A stretch of DNA of 64,000 nt from Bacteroides sp. (GCF_030151085.1 NZ_JASLER010000018.1:1-64000); one strand, 5' to 3'; numbered from the stretch's first letter, positions 18,053 to 28,596 are shown. Translations and numbers: made by a program. The notes: generated by a model from the sequence alone, not told the origin.

Positions 18053-20218
18053 TTAATTCTTGCTATTTTGTTTATACCATGTTTTATAATTTATTCCATT
18101 GGACTTCACCCAATTAACAAAAGCAGGATAATCTTCACTGATTACATGCTTCTCAGTAGGTGGAATAAATTGTTTGTAGGTAGCATCAAAAGGAATACTC
18201 AATGCAAACGGATATTGTATCGAGTTCTTATCCGGATCGGAAATATACCAAACAGTACTAGTCGAAGCATCATCCCCTTCCCCCAATCCTCCTGCCAAAG
18301 CAGTAGGTTTATATATCTTAGGTAAGTGTACTTCCAAACGTCCCTGACCTGAGTTTTCATTGCTCCGTGAAACTATAAACGGATTGTAAGGCGGGTACAT
18401 CACCCCAGTGCCCAACTTGATAGCAGTTGTACTCTTTATTTTTATAGTTACTACTATTTCCTTATTCAACGCATCTTTATGATTGTTGAACAACATAATC
18501 ACAGACTTATCCTTCTGACCCACTTCCAGTCCTTTACTATCTGTTACAAAACTTGAAGCAACACCTTTGCGATCTATCGTTATCGATTCTATAGCATCGG
18601 GCGAGATACCCAGTTCATATCCAAAACCATTGTCATAAGAAGCACCATTATTCACTACTGTAAAGTGGTCTACAAGTTGTGTTACATTATTCTGAGCATT
18701 TATAGTAACTTCACTTACATAGTTTACAATAACATCGTTCATATCATAATCCCCCTTCAGTGGCCAATTATCTTCAAAGGCCAATGCACCACTATACGTA
18801 CTCTTCACTGGGTTCTCAACTGTCTGTTGCGTCACTGCCCATCCGGGATTGATAACTCCGGGTGTAGCTTCCACATAAAACAGCATGTCCTGATAGCTCC
18901 GCAAATCACCATCTTCAAAACCGATAACGATTGTATTGGAAGTCTCGTCATACAGAGTGATACAACCCGGAACCTTGTTCGTATTAAATTCTTCATTAGA
19001 AAAGACATAGGGCAAATGATTCGGATTTCCATAAATTGAATTAGGACGACCCATGGTATAACTGCCTCCCATATAAGTCTGATGGGTTTTGTTTCCCAAA
19101 ACATCACTTTCAAGATAGCCATTGATATTGCTCTTTGTAAAACTACCTTTTTCAGCCGTATAGAATGCATCGGACATCATCATCCAACCTACTACTATAT
19201 CTTTCGGAAAAACCGTGGTACCGGGTTGGTCATAATTAGGACCATAATACTTAAGTGCCACCGCAGAACCTTCCAACAATGGGATGCAACCATAATCGGG
19301 TCTATAGGCAGCATTTGCATTACCCGCATAGCGCTCGTCCCACGACACATTAGGAAAGACCAGGTACTTGGGTAATTGTTTGAATGTCGCTTCGGTCAAT
19401 AGGGTATTTTTGGGATAATAGTAATATCCTAACACATTGTGATAACCTGCAAACTCCCAAAGGAACTTTACCTTCATTTCCGTACCTCCTTCTATTTGTC
19501 CGGTTGCAGGATTAAAAACTGTTTCTTTATAAGTAACCAGATTCGTAAACTCCTTTCCTTTAGCGAATGCTGAATTATTTCCGGTTGGTGGTGCTATTTT
19601 CTGCACTCGTGCCGTCAATCCTTGAATAACAGTACTTGTAGTCATAGCTTCTATTTTCCCTGTTGAATTCCACTTACCAAGAGGAGAACTTACATAATAA
19701 GGATTTGCAGCACTCCCGACCGGATAAGTAAAGTCAAACGAGTAACTGTCAGATCTGGTTTGGGCAGTAGTTGCAGAAAAATCTTGTGTCAGTGTAATTC
19801 CACCTACCGTCACGGGTACCTCATACACTGAAGGCATGCCAAAACCTTCGGTCAATACATAAACTTTATCGAGACCGGAAGGAACCTTAATATCACCTTC
19901 AAAATGACTGTCCCAATCTGTATATCCGGAGAATAAAGGGGCTACATCAGCAATTGTATAATGATAATCATCGACCATTGTCAACGGATTTATATCGTAA
20001 ACCCCAAACTGCACACGATGATCTTTTACATTATAGTTTATGGTCAATGGATGAACATCGGAAGTAGCAAAGTCGAAGTAGTCCACAACAGGGTTATCAA
20101 CTGGCGGGTCATTGGTTGGATCGTACACGCTTTTTTGACACCCCGACAAAACCAACATTGATAGAGTAAAAGCTACCAGCTTTCTTGTATCTTTCTTAAA
20201 AAAAAGAGTTGTTCTCAT
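18053..20218 (-). CDS. LruC-domain surface lipoprotein
   Basis: Predicted exported lipoprotein of 721 residues; LSGC with Cys27 is the lipobox. A beta-rich N-terminal part is followed by a DUF4114-like segment (around residues 255-450, with IVIGFEDGDLRSYQDMLFYV). The LruC domain starts at FEDNWPLKGDYDMNDV (residues 481-496); its acidic D-x-D-x-N-D pattern resembles a Ca-binding loop. The family (LruC, DUF4842) is common in Bacteroidetes and Leptospira surface proteins, with no established biochemical role. It is a single gene divergent from gltB. A paralogue with the same motif is at 47418-49709, next to the polysaccharide locus. Confidence 0.85.
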   Translation of the reverse strand: MRTTLFFKKDTRKLVAFTLSMLVLSGCQKSVYDPTNDPPVDNPVVDYFDFATSDVHPLTINYNVKDHRVQFGVYDINPLTMVDDYHYTIADVAPLFSGYTDWDSHFEGDIKVPSGLDKVYVLTEGFGMPSVYEVPVTVGGITLTQDFSATTAQTRSDSYSFDFTYPVGSAANPYYVSSPLGKWNSTGKIEAMTTSTVIQGLTARVQKIAPPTGNNSAFAKGKEFTNLVTYKETVFNPATGQIEGGTEMKVKFLWEFAGYHNVLGYYYYPKNTLLTEATFKQLPKYLVFPNVSWDERYAGNANAAYRPDYGCIPLLEGSAVALKYYGPNYDQPGTTVFPKDIVVGWMMMSDAFYTAEKGSFTKSNINGYLESDVLGNKTHQTYMGGSYTMGRPNSIYGNPNHLPYVFSNEEFNTNKVPGCITLYDETSNTIVIGFEDGDLRSYQDMLFYVEATPGVINPGWAVTQQTVENPVKSTYSGALAFEDNWPLKGDYDMNDVIVNYVSEVTINAQNNVTQLVDHFTVVNNGASYDNGFGYELGISPDAIESITIDRKGVASSFVTDSKGLEVGQKDKSVIMLFNNHKDALNKEIVVTIKIKSTTAIKLGTGVMYPPYNPFIVSRSNENSGQGRLEVHLPKIYKPTALAGGLGEGDDASTSTVWYISDPDKNSIQYPFALSIPFDATYKQFIPPTEKHVISEDYPAFVNWVKSNGINYKTWYKQNSKN

Positions 20219-20520
20219 AATGAGGGACTTTAATATGTTTATATATAAAACGAAAGATAGCTCTCCTTGTTCATAAAAACTCTTGTTTTTTCATAAACCG
20301 GTGAACATTTTCATAGAAATAATTGTAAGTCTCGAATTCAAAACTATATTTTATCGAAACAAGATATATAAATTACAATTTATCACATAAAGCCTATATA
20401 AAAAATCAAAATAGTAATATACACAAGCAAATATATTACATTTTATCACTTCAGATCAGTTCATACTTATTTTGTGAAAAACAAACCATACAAAAATATA
20501 TCATAATTAAAGTATTTGTC
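20219..20520. other. Divergent AT-rich regulatory region, LruC gene / gltB
   Basis: 363 bp separate the two divergent starts, very AT-rich. On the minus strand TATCTTTC (20251-20258) is a near match to the -7 consensus about 33 bp upstream of the LruC ATG. The plus-strand gltB promoter lies at 20521-20528. No RNA gene, riboswitch or small ORF could be supported. Confidence 0.4.
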
Positions 20521-20528
20521 TACTTTTG
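20521..20528 (+). promoter_or_regulatory. -7 promoter element for gltB-gltD-asnB
   Basis: TACTTTTG matches TAnnTTTG, 53 bp upstream of the gltB ATG. It implies a leader of about 45 nt. Confidence 0.5.
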
Positions 20529-20581
20529 TCGAACATTTTGCCACAAATATTCATTCATAAGCATAAATAAGAAAAACAACA

Positions 20582-23500
20582 ATGAAGAAAACCAGTCTTT
20601 TTAACAGTGACAACGAAACAACCTCTTATCAACAGAAACTTAAAAAAGCAGGTCTGTATGATCCTTCTTATGAGCATGATGCTTGCGGAGTGGGTATGTT
20701 AGTAAATATTCATGGAGGGAAATCACACGAGCTAGTGGAATCAGCACTAAAAATCTTGGAAAACATGCGCCACCGTGGAGCTGAAGGTGCCGATAACAAG
20801 ACTGGCGATGGTGCGGGGATTATGTTACAAATACCACATGAGTTCATTCTGTTACAAGGAATTCCTGTACCAGAAAAAGGGAAGTATGGTACAGGTCTGC
20901 TTTTCCTCCCCAAAGATAAGAAAGACCAAGCTGACACACTAAGTATTATCATCGAAGAGATTGAAAAGGAAGGACTCACTTTGATGCATATACGTAATGT
21001 GCCCACTTGCCCCGAAATACTTGGCGAAGCTGCACTTGCTGCCGAACCGAATATCAAACAAATCTTCATTACCGGATTTGCCGACAGTACGACTGCCGAC
21101 CAAAAGCTCTATTTGATAAGAAAAAGAATAGAAAACAAAATACGCAAGTCTCCCATACCTAGTCATGAAGACTTCTATATTGTATCGCTCTCTACGAAGA
21201 ATATTATATATAAAGGTATGCTTTCTTCGATACAACTGCGCAACTACTTTCCTGATTTGACAAACAACTATTTTACGAGTGGTCTGGCACTGGTACATTC
21301 TCGTTTTAGCACCAATACATTTCCCACATGGGGATTGGCACAGCCTTTTCGTCTATTGGCACATAATGGTGAGATCAATACCATACGTGGCAACCGTGGT
21401 TGGATGGAAGCTCGCGAAAGTGTACTATCCTCTCCCACTCTGGGTAATATAAAAGAGATAAGCCCCATTGTACAGCCGGGTATGAGCGACAGTGCTTCGC
21501 TGGATAATGTGCTGGAATTTCTTGTCATGTCCGGACTCAGTCTGCCACATGCCATGGCTATGCTTATACCGGAATCTTTCAACGAAAAGAACCCTATCAG
21601 TGAAGACCTGAAAGCTTTCTATGAATACCATTCTATCCTGATGGAACCGTGGGATGGTCCGGCCGCCCTATTGTTTAGTGACGGACGCTTTGCAGGAGGA
21701 ATGCTCGATCGTAACGGTTTACGTCCGGCACGCTATCTCATTACCCACAATGACATAATGATAGTAGCAAGTGAAGTTGGCGTTTTAGACTTCGAACCGG
21801 GAGATATCAAAGAGAAAGGACGGCTGCAACCCGGAAAGATACTATTCATTGATACCGAAAAAGGTAAAATCTACTACGACGGAGAATTGAAACACCAAAT
21901 GGCCGAAGCTAAACCTTACCGTACATGGCTTGCTACCAATCGTATAGAACTGGACGAACTGAAAAGCGGACGCAAAGTGTCACAAAGTGTCGAGAACTAT
22001 CATTGTATGCTTCGTACCTTTGGTTATTCAAAAGAAGATATAGAGCGACTGATAATTCCGATGTGTACCACTGGTGCCGAACCCATTCATTCAATGGGTA
22101 ATGACACTCCATTGGCTATCCTCTCTGATAAGCCTCAACTTCTCTATAATTACTTCCGCCAACAGTTTGCCCAAGTTACCAATCCGCCCATCGATCCGAT
22201 ACGTGAAGAGTTAGTGATGTCGCTGACTGAATACATCGGTGCTGTGGGCATGAACATCCTTACACCCAGCGAAGACCATTGCAAAATGGTACGCCTCAAT
22301 CATCCAATTCTCAGTAATACACAATTGGATATCTTGTGTAATATCCGCTATAAAGGCTTCAAAACAGTAAAGCTATCCATGCTTTTCGAAGCAAAAAAAG
22401 GGCATACCGGTCTGAAGGAATCTTTGGCCAATCTTTGCAAGCAAGCAGAAGAATCGGTTAATGAAGGAGTGAACTACATTGTCCTCTCCGACAAAGGTGT
22501 GAATGCCACACATGCAGCTATCCCGTCATTGCTTGCCGTGAGTGCGGTACATCATCATCTTATCGCAGTAGGCAAACGCGTGCAAACAGCATTAGTCGTA
22601 GAAAGTGGTGAAATACGCGAAGTGATGCACGCTGCCCTATTGCTGGGCTTCGGTGCCAGTGCCCTGAACCCTTACATGGCATTTGCCATCATCGACAAGC
22701 TGGTAGCCGCTAAAGAAATTCAGCTGGACTACGCCACTGCCGAAAAGAAGTATATCAAATCCATCTGCAAAGGTCTGTTCAAGGTTATGAGCAAAATGGG
22801 TATCTCCACTATTCGCTCCTATCGGGGTGCCAAGATATTCGAGGCGATAGGTCTAAGCGAAGAACTGAGCAATGCTTACTTCGGTGGATTAAGTTCGCGA
22901 ATCGGCGGTATTCGCCTGGATGAAGTGGCACACGATGCCATCGCCTTCCATAACAACGGATTCAATGCTCCGTCCGAAGATGAATTGCTACCCAACAACG
23001 GGCTATACGCGTACCGCAAAGACGGCGAGCAGCACGCTTGGAATCCCGAAACCATCAGTACCCTGCAACTGGCTACACGACTAGGCAGTTATAAAAAGTT
23101 CAAGGAATATACCTCATTGATAGATGGCAAAGCGTCCCCTATCTTCCTGCGTGATTTCCTCGATTTCCGCCGCTCGCCTATTAATATAGATAAGGTGGAA
23201 CCGGTTGAGAACATCCTTCACCGTTTTGTGACGGGTGCCATGAGCTATGGCTCCATCAGCAAGGAGGCTCACGAGGCAATGGCCATCGCCATGAATAAGA
23301 TTCACGGACGTAGCAACACCGGTGAAGGTGGTGAGGACAGCGCACGCTTCACGCCTCTTGAAGACGGGACATCCATGCGTAGCGCCATCAAGCAAGTAGC
23401 TTCGGGACGTTTCGGCGTGACTGCCGAATACTTGGTCAATGCCGATGAGATACAAATCAAGGTTGCCCAGGGTGCAAAGCCGGGTGAAGGCGGTCAGTTG

Positions 23501-25126
23501 CCCGGCTTCAAGGTAGACCAGGTCATTGCCAAAACACGCCATTCCATTCCGGGCATCTCGCTGATTTCTCCTCCGCCTCATCATGACATCTACTCCATAG
23601 AGGATTTGGCACAGCTCATCTTCGACCTGAAGAACGTGAACCCACATGCCAAAATCAGCGTAAAACTGGTAGCCGAAAGTGGTGTAGGAACCATTGCCGC
23701 AGGTGTGGCTAAAGCCAAAGCCGACCTGATCGTCATCTCCGGAGCCGAAGGGGGTACGGGCGCCTCTCCTGCCAGTTCCATCCGCTACGCGGGCATATCT
23801 CCCGAACTGGGTCTGAGCGAAACTCAACAAACTTTAGTGTTGAACGGGCTACGCGGGCAAGTTATGCTGCAAGTGGACGGTCAGCTGAAAACCGGACGGG
23901 ACATCGTGCTCATGGCTATGCTGGGTGCCGAAGAATTCGGCTTCGCTACTAGTGCACTGATCGTTTTAGGATGTGTCATGATGCGTAAATGCCATCAAAA
24001 TACATGTCCCGTAGGAGTAGCCACTCAGAATACAGAACTACGCAAGCGTTTCCACGGACGCAGTGAGTATCTCGTAAATTTCTTCACATTCCTCGCACAG
24101 GAAGTACGTGAGTATCTGGCAGAGATTGGGGTCGAGAAGTTAGATGATATTGTAGGACGTACAGACCTTATTCTTCGTAAATCAAAGAACAGCTATCCCA
24201 AACATGCCTTGATTTCCTTTGATAAGATATTGGCACGCGTCAACACCGAAGCCGCCATTCGGCACACCATCGACCAGCTACATGGCATTGATCAGGTGAA
24301 AGACGTTGCCTTGCTGAATGCTGCCGCCGAAGCCATAGAAAACCAGAAAGAGATTTCTCTTGAATATACCATCGCCAATACCGACCGTGCTTGCGGCGCT
24401 ATGCTTTCGGGTGCCATCGCCTCGAAATATGGTGAGAAAGGTTTGCCGGAACACACACTGAACGTCAAGTTCAAAGGTTCTGCCGGACAAAGCTTCGGCG
24501 CATTCCTCGTATCCGGAGTCAACTTCAAGCTGGAAGGGGAAGCCAATGACTACTTGGGCAAAGGTCTTTCGGGCGGACGCATCGCCGTATTGCCTCCGGT
24601 GCGCTCCAATTTTGAAGCCGAAAAGAATACCATTGCCGGCAACACACTGCTTTACGGCGCCACCAGCGGCGAAGTTTACATCAACGGACGTGTAGGCGAG
24701 CGTTTTGCCGTCCGCAACTCCGGTGCCATTGCCGTGGTAGAGGGTGTAGGCGACCATTGCTGCGAATACATGACGGGCGGTCGTGTAGTGGTTCTTGGTT
24801 CTACGGGACGTAACTTCGCAGCGGGTATGTCCGGCGGTGTAGCGTACGTCTGGAACCGGGATGGTAACTTCGACTACTTCTGCAATATGGAGATGGTAGA
24901 ATTAAGCCTCATCGAAGAGGCAAGTTATCGCAAAGAACTGCACGAGCTCATCCGTCAGCATTACCTCTACACCGGCTCCAAACTTGCCCGCACCATGCTC
25001 GACAACTGGAATCACTATGTGGATGAGTTCATCCAGATAGTTCCCATCGAGTACAAAAAGGTACTGCAAGAAGAACAAATGCAGAAACTGCAACAGAAAA
25101 TTGCGGAGATGCAACGCGATTACTAA
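20582..25126 (+). CDS. gltB: Glutamate synthase large subunit
   Basis: Converts glutamine and 2-oxoglutarate to two glutamates, together with GltD. It has 1514 residues, the standard length. A 34-residue propeptide precedes the catalytic Cys35 (CGVGMLVNIHGG) of the class II GATase domain. The central and FMN-binding domains follow, with GSAEGGTGASPA-like loops (SGAEGGTGASPASSIRYAG). The iron-sulfur cysteines are in CVMMRKCHQNTCPVGVAT (about residue 1135-1155), and the C-terminal beta-helix begins near GSAGQSFGAFLVSG. The stop codon comes from a heptameric repeat, and gltD starts 20 bp later. It is the first gene of gltB-gltD-asnB. Confidence 0.98.
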   Translation: MKKTSLFNSDNETTSYQQKLKKAGLYDPSYEHDACGVGMLVNIHGGKSHELVESALKILENMRHRGAEGADNKTGDGAGIMLQIPHEFILLQGIPVPEKGKYGTGLLFLPKDKKDQADTLSIIIEEIEKEGLTLMHIRNVPTCPEILGEAALAAEPNIKQIFITGFADSTTADQKLYLIRKRIENKIRKSPIPSHEDFYIVSLSTKNIIYKGMLSSIQLRNYFPDLTNNYFTSGLALVHSRFSTNTFPTWGLAQPFRLLAHNGEINTIRGNRGWMEARESVLSSPTLGNIKEISPIVQPGMSDSASLDNVLEFLVMSGLSLPHAMAMLIPESFNEKNPISEDLKAFYEYHSILMEPWDGPAALLFSDGRFAGGMLDRNGLRPARYLITHNDIMIVASEVGVLDFEPGDIKEKGRLQPGKILFIDTEKGKIYYDGELKHQMAEAKPYRTWLATNRIELDELKSGRKVSQSVENYHCMLRTFGYSKEDIERLIIPMCTTGAEPIHSMGNDTPLAILSDKPQLLYNYFRQQFAQVTNPPIDPIREELVMSLTEYIGAVGMNILTPSEDHCKMVRLNHPILSNTQLDILCNIRYKGFKTVKLSMLFEAKKGHTGLKESLANLCKQAEESVNEGVNYIVLSDKGVNATHAAIPSLLAVSAVHHHLIAVGKRVQTALVVESGEIREVMHAALLLGFGASALNPYMAFAIIDKLVAAKEIQLDYATAEKKYIKSICKGLFKVMSKMGISTIRSYRGAKIFEAIGLSEELSNAYFGGLSSRIGGIRLDEVAHDAIAFHNNGFNAPSEDELLPNNGLYAYRKDGEQHAWNPETISTLQLATRLGSYKKFKEYTSLIDGKASPIFLRDFLDFRRSPINIDKVEPVENILHRFVTGAMSYGSISKEAHEAMAIAMNKIHGRSNTGEGGEDSARFTPLEDGTSMRSAIKQVASGRFGVTAEYLVNADEIQIKVAQGAKPGEGGQLPGFKVDQVIAKTRHSIPGISLISPPPHHDIYSIEDLAQLIFDLKNVNPHAKISVKLVAESGVGTIAAGVAKAKADLIVISGAEGGTGASPASSIRYAGISPELGLSETQQTLVLNGLRGQVMLQVDGQLKTGRDIVLMAMLGAEEFGFATSALIVLGCVMMRKCHQNTCPVGVATQNTELRKRFHGRSEYLVNFFTFLAQEVREYLAEIGVEKLDDIVGRTDLILRKSKNSYPKHALISFDKILARVNTEAAIRHTIDQLHGIDQVKDVALLNAAAEAIENQKEISLEYTIANTDRACGAMLSGAIASKYGEKGLPEHTLNVKFKGSAGQSFGAFLVSGVNFKLEGEANDYLGKGLSGGRIAVLPPVRSNFEAEKNTIAGNTLLYGATSGEVYINGRVGERFAVRNSGAIAVVEGVGDHCCEYMTGGRVVVLGSTGRNFAAGMSGGVAYVWNRDGNFDYFCNMEMVELSLIEEASYRKELHELIRQHYLYTGSKLARTMLDNWNHYVDEFIQIVPIEYKKVLQEEQMQKLQQKIAEMQRDY

Positions 25127-25145
25127 TCACTAATCACTAACTATC
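25125..25145 (+). repeat. Heptameric intercistronic repeat, gltB/gltD
   Basis: Units AATCACT, AATCACT, AACTATC run in exact 7-nt phase from the gltB stop codon (TAA 25124-25126) to the base before the gltD ATG (25146). Confidence 0.8.
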
Positions 25146-26492
25146 ATGGGCGATCCTAAAGCATTTCTCCATATTCCCCGTCAAGAAGCGGGTTACCGTC
25201 CGATACACGAACGTATCACAGATTTCAGTCAGGTTGAACAAACGCTGAACAGTCATGAACGCAAACTCCAGGCATCACGCTGCATGGATTGCGGAGTACC
25301 TTTTTGCCATTGGGCATGTCCGCTGGGAAATAAAGATCCTGAATTTCAGGATGCTCTTTATAAAGGTCATTGGCGCGAAGCCTACCGTATTTTGACAAGC
25401 ACAAATGACTTTCCCGAATTTACAGGACGTATCTGCCCTGCCCTTTGCGAAAAGTCTTGTGTGTTGAAACTCTCATGCAATGAGCCTGTCACTATCCGTG
25501 AGAATGAGGCGGCAATTGTCGAGGCAGCTTTCCGTGAAGGGTATGTCGTTCCCGTGCAGCCCCGACGTAACGGGAAGAGAGTAGCCGTTATCGGTGCAGG
25601 GCCGGCAGGATTGAGCGTTGCCGTGCGCTTGAATGCCAAAGGGTATGAAGTGACAATCTTTGACGGCAAACCTATGCCGGGCGGCTTGCTCCGTTACGGC
25701 ATCCCCAATTTCAAATTGGATAAAGCTGTCATAGACCGACGCATGAAGGTACTTGAAGCCGAAGGTATCAAATTCGAGATGGGCGTTTATGTCAATGTAC
25801 AGAAGCTACCCGCCGGATTTGATGCGTATGCCGTCTGCACCGGCACTCCGACGGCACGCGACCTAAGCATCCCCGGTCGTGAACTGAAAGGCATTCATTT
25901 CGCTCTCGATATGCTGGCTCAGCAAAACCATATACTGGATGGAGAGACTTTCCCCAAAGACCAACTCGTCAATGCCAAAGGGAAACGGGTGCTCGTCATC
26001 GGGGGTGGTGATACAGGCTCCGATTGTATCGGTACCAGCATCCGTCAGGGAGCTGTCAGCGTAACACAGATTGAAATAATGCCGCAACCTCCTGTAGAGC
26101 ACAACCATGCTACTCCCTGGCCGCAGTGGCCCATAGTATTAAAAACGACCTCCAGTCACGAAGAGGGCTGTACCCGCCGTTGGTCGTTGGCATCCAACCA
26201 ATTCTTAGGCAAGAATGGAAAGGTCACCGGCGTAGAAGTGGAAGAAGTGGAATGGCTTCCTGCAAAAGACGGAAATCGCCCCACGATGCAACCTACCGGT
26301 AGAAAGGAAATTATCAATGCCGATATGGTGCTTCTCGCTATGGGCTTTCTGAAACCGGAACAACCTGATTTCTCTGAAAATGTATTCATTGCCGGAGATG
26401 CCGCCACCGGCGCCAGTCTTGTGGTACGTGCACTCGCCAACGGAAGAAAAGTAGCACAGCAAATAGATGAATTACTAACCCTTAATCACTAA
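25146..26492 (+). CDS. gltD: Glutamate synthase small subunit (NADPH)
   Basis: Delivers electrons from NAD(P)H to GltB. It has 448 residues. The N-terminal adrenodoxin-reductase-like Fe-S domain carries CMDCGVPFCHWACPLGN and a second cysteine set, CPALCEKSCVLKL. The FAD-binding GxGxxG is VIGAGPAGLSVAVRL, and the NADPH-binding motif is VIGGGDTGSDC. The C-terminal GDAATGASLVVRALANGRKVA closes the FAD site. The last residues (TLNH) and the stop are encoded by the heptameric repeat. It is tightly coupled to gltB and asnB. Confidence 0.97.
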   Translation: MGDPKAFLHIPRQEAGYRPIHERITDFSQVEQTLNSHERKLQASRCMDCGVPFCHWACPLGNKDPEFQDALYKGHWREAYRILTSTNDFPEFTGRICPALCEKSCVLKLSCNEPVTIRENEAAIVEAAFREGYVVPVQPRRNGKRVAVIGAGPAGLSVAVRLNAKGYEVTIFDGKPMPGGLLRYGIPNFKLDKAVIDRRMKVLEAEGIKFEMGVYVNVQKLPAGFDAYAVCTGTPTARDLSIPGRELKGIHFALDMLAQQNHILDGETFPKDQLVNAKGKRVLVIGGGDTGSDCIGTSIRQGAVSVTQIEIMPQPPVEHNHATPWPQWPIVLKTTSSHEEGCTRRWSLASNQFLGKNGKVTGVEVEEVEWLPAKDGNRPTMQPTGRKEIINADMVLLAMGFLKPEQPDFSENVFIAGDAATGASLVVRALANGRKVAQQIDELLTLNH

Positions 26493-26497
26493 ACATC
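26484..26497 (+). repeat. Heptameric intercistronic repeat, gltD/asnB
   Basis: AATCACT then AAACATC, directly followed by the asnB ATG (26498). The gltD stop codon (TAA 26490-26492) lies in it. Only two units are present, so its membership rests on the match to the gltB/gltD array. Confidence 0.6.
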
Positions 26498-28222
26498 ATG
26501 TGTGGAATAGCAGGAATTTTCAACATACAGACTCAAACCCCGGAATTGAGAAACAAAGCGCTAAAAATGGCACAGAAAATCCGTCATCGCGGACCGGACT
26601 GGAGTGGTATTTACGTTGGCGCCACCGCCATCCTTGCCCATGAACGCCTTTCCATCGTCGACCCGGAATCGGGCGGACAACCCTTGTATTCACCCGACCG
26701 TAAGCAAGTGCTTGCCGTGAATGGCGAAATATACAATCATCGTGATATCCGTAACCGCTACGCCAACCTCTATAACTTCCAGACCGGTTCGGATTGTGAA
26801 GTAATCCTCGCTCTTTACAAGAATAAAGGTATTAATTTTCTTGAAGAGCTTAACGGCATCTTTGCTTTTGCCCTCTATGATGAAGAGACGAATGACTACC
26901 TCATTGCCCGCGACCCTATCGGTGTTATACCTTTATATATAGGAAAAGACAAAGAAGGACATATCTACGTAGCCAGCGAACTGAAAGGTTTGGAGGGTTT
27001 CTGTGACGAATACGAGCCCTTCCCTCCCGGTCATTTCTTATGGGGACGAGATGGTAAAATCCGTCCTTGGTACACCCGTACCTGGACATCATACGAAGCC
27101 GTGAAAGATAACTATACCCCCGCAGCCGACCGCAACAATCTTCATACTCCTGTAGATCGCAAAGCCTATACCATGCAGGTAAACGTTCTGCGGGAAGCCC
27201 TTGAAGCCGCCGTACAACGTCAACTCATGTCCGACGTTCCCTACGGCGTTCTTCTCTCCGGCGGACTGGATAGCTCCGTCATTTCAGCAATCGCCAAGAA
27301 GTATGCTTCCAAGCGGATTGAAACTGATAATACAGCCGATGCCTGGTGGCCGCAACTCCACTCTTTCGCCATCGGCCTAAAAGGTTCGCCCGATTTGCTT
27401 AAAGCCCGTGAGGTAGCCCAATACATCGGCACCATCCATCACGAAATAAATTATACCATTCAGGAAGGACTCGATGCGATACGCGACGTTATCTACTTTA
27501 TTGAAACCTACGACGTGACTACCGTTCGCGCCTCCACCCCCATGTATCTGCTGGCACGTGTCATCAAAAGCATGGGCATCAAGATGGTACTTAGCGGCGA
27601 AGGTGCCGACGAAGTATTTGGGGGCTACCTCTATTTCCACAAGGCTCCCACTCCACAGGCTTTCCATGAAGAAACCGTACGCAAGCTCTCTAAACTTCAC
27701 CTTTACGACTGCCTGCGCGCCAACAAAAGCCTCGCTGCCTGGGGAGTGGAAGGTCGCGTACCTTTCCTCGACAAAGAATTTCTGGAGGTGGCCATGCAGC
27801 TCAATCCCTCGGTGAAGATGTGCCCCGGCAATGTCATAGAAAAGAAGATAGTCCGCGAAGCATTCGCCGATATGCTACCCGAAAAGATTGTCTGGCGTCA
27901 GAAAGAACAGTTCTCCGACGGCGTAGGCTACAACTGGATTGATACCCTGAAAAACATCACGTCCGCCGCCGTCAGCGACGAACAGATGGCGCAAGCTGCC
28001 GAACGTTTTCCCATCAACACCCCGATGAACAAGGAGGAGTACTACTACCGCACCATCTTCGAGGAGCATTTCCCCAGTGCAAGTGCGGCAAAGAGTGTAC
28101 CCAGTGTGCCCAGTGTGGCTTGTTCTACCGCCGAAGCTCTTGCATGGGATGCCTCGTTCAAGGGAAAGAACGATCCGAGCGGCCGTGCAGTAGCAGGAGT
28201 GCATGAAGAAGCATATCATTGA
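26498..28222 (+). CDS. asnB: Asparagine synthase B (glutamine-hydrolysing)
   Basis: Makes asparagine from aspartate, glutamine and ATP. It has 574 residues with catalytic Cys2 (MCGIAGIFN), RHRGPDWSG and NGEIYNH in the class II GATase half. The synthetase half has the PP-loop SGGLDSSV (residues ~253-260) and LSGEGADEVFGGY. The C-terminus CSTAEALAWDASF...DPSGRAVAGVH matches E. coli AsnB. Its position after gltBD, separated by 5 bp plus the repeat, ties asparagine formation to glutamate/glutamine supply. Confidence 0.97.
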   Translation: MCGIAGIFNIQTQTPELRNKALKMAQKIRHRGPDWSGIYVGATAILAHERLSIVDPESGGQPLYSPDRKQVLAVNGEIYNHRDIRNRYANLYNFQTGSDCEVILALYKNKGINFLEELNGIFAFALYDEETNDYLIARDPIGVIPLYIGKDKEGHIYVASELKGLEGFCDEYEPFPPGHFLWGRDGKIRPWYTRTWTSYEAVKDNYTPAADRNNLHTPVDRKAYTMQVNVLREALEAAVQRQLMSDVPYGVLLSGGLDSSVISAIAKKYASKRIETDNTADAWWPQLHSFAIGLKGSPDLLKAREVAQYIGTIHHEINYTIQEGLDAIRDVIYFIETYDVTTVRASTPMYLLARVIKSMGIKMVLSGEGADEVFGGYLYFHKAPTPQAFHEETVRKLSKLHLYDCLRANKSLAAWGVEGRVPFLDKEFLEVAMQLNPSVKMCPGNVIEKKIVREAFADMLPEKIVWRQKEQFSDGVGYNWIDTLKNITSAAVSDEQMAQAAERFPINTPMNKEEYYYRTIFEEHFPSASAAKSVPSVPSVACSTAEALAWDASFKGKNDPSGRAVAGVHEEAYH

Positions 28223-28262
28223 ATTTTAATATCTATTTCTTCAATTTCCGGATATAATCAAC

Positions 28263-28270
28263 TACTTTTG
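28263..28270 (+). promoter_or_regulatory. -7 promoter element for ABM-domain gene
   Basis: TACTTTTG matches TAnnTTTG, 23 bp upstream of the ATG at 28294. It separates this gene from the glt-asn operon. Confidence 0.55.
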
Positions 28271-28293
28271 CAGAGTACTAAATTTGAAAAAAT

Positions 28294-28572
28294 ATGATTA
28301 GATTAAACGTTTTTATCCAAGTAACTGAAGCCAACCGTGCCTCTGTACTTGAATCAGCAAAGGAACTGGTTGCATCATCTTTGAAAGATAATGGTTGTAT
28401 TGCATACGACATCTTCGAAAGTTCCACCCGCAAAGAAGTCTTGATGATTTGTGAGACATGGCTCAATGAGGAATCGCTTTCCGCACATGAGCAAACACCT
28501 CATTTTATCACTTTAGTTCCCCAAATACAAAAACTGGGTAGCATGAAGATCGAGAAATTTGAATGGGCCTAG
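28294..28572 (+). CDS. Antibiotic biosynthesis monooxygenase (ABM) domain protein, YgiN-like
   Basis: Small cytosolic protein of 92 residues with a single ferredoxin-like ABM fold: FIQVTEANRASVLESAKELV, DNGCIAYDIFESSTRKEVLM, CETWLNEESLSAHEQTPHF. This motif order is that of YgiN-type quinol monooxygenases and related dimeric proteins that need no cofactor. The actual substrate is unknown. It has its own promoter element and is followed after 24 bp by the glycerophosphodiesterase-like gene, so the two may be co-transcribed. Confidence 0.85.
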   Translation: MIRLNVFIQVTEANRASVLESAKELVASSLKDNGCIAYDIFESSTRKEVLMICETWLNEESLSAHEQTPHFITLVPQIQKLGSMKIEKFEWA

Positions 28573-28596
28573 AAACTTGAAATTCCCTCTAAGACA

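Noticed and set aside
28083..28130. Short in-frame repeat near the asnB 3' end (SVPSVPSV)
   Set aside because: The region aligns with the ordinary PSVACSTA segment of AsnB; a two-unit repeat of this size is not notable.
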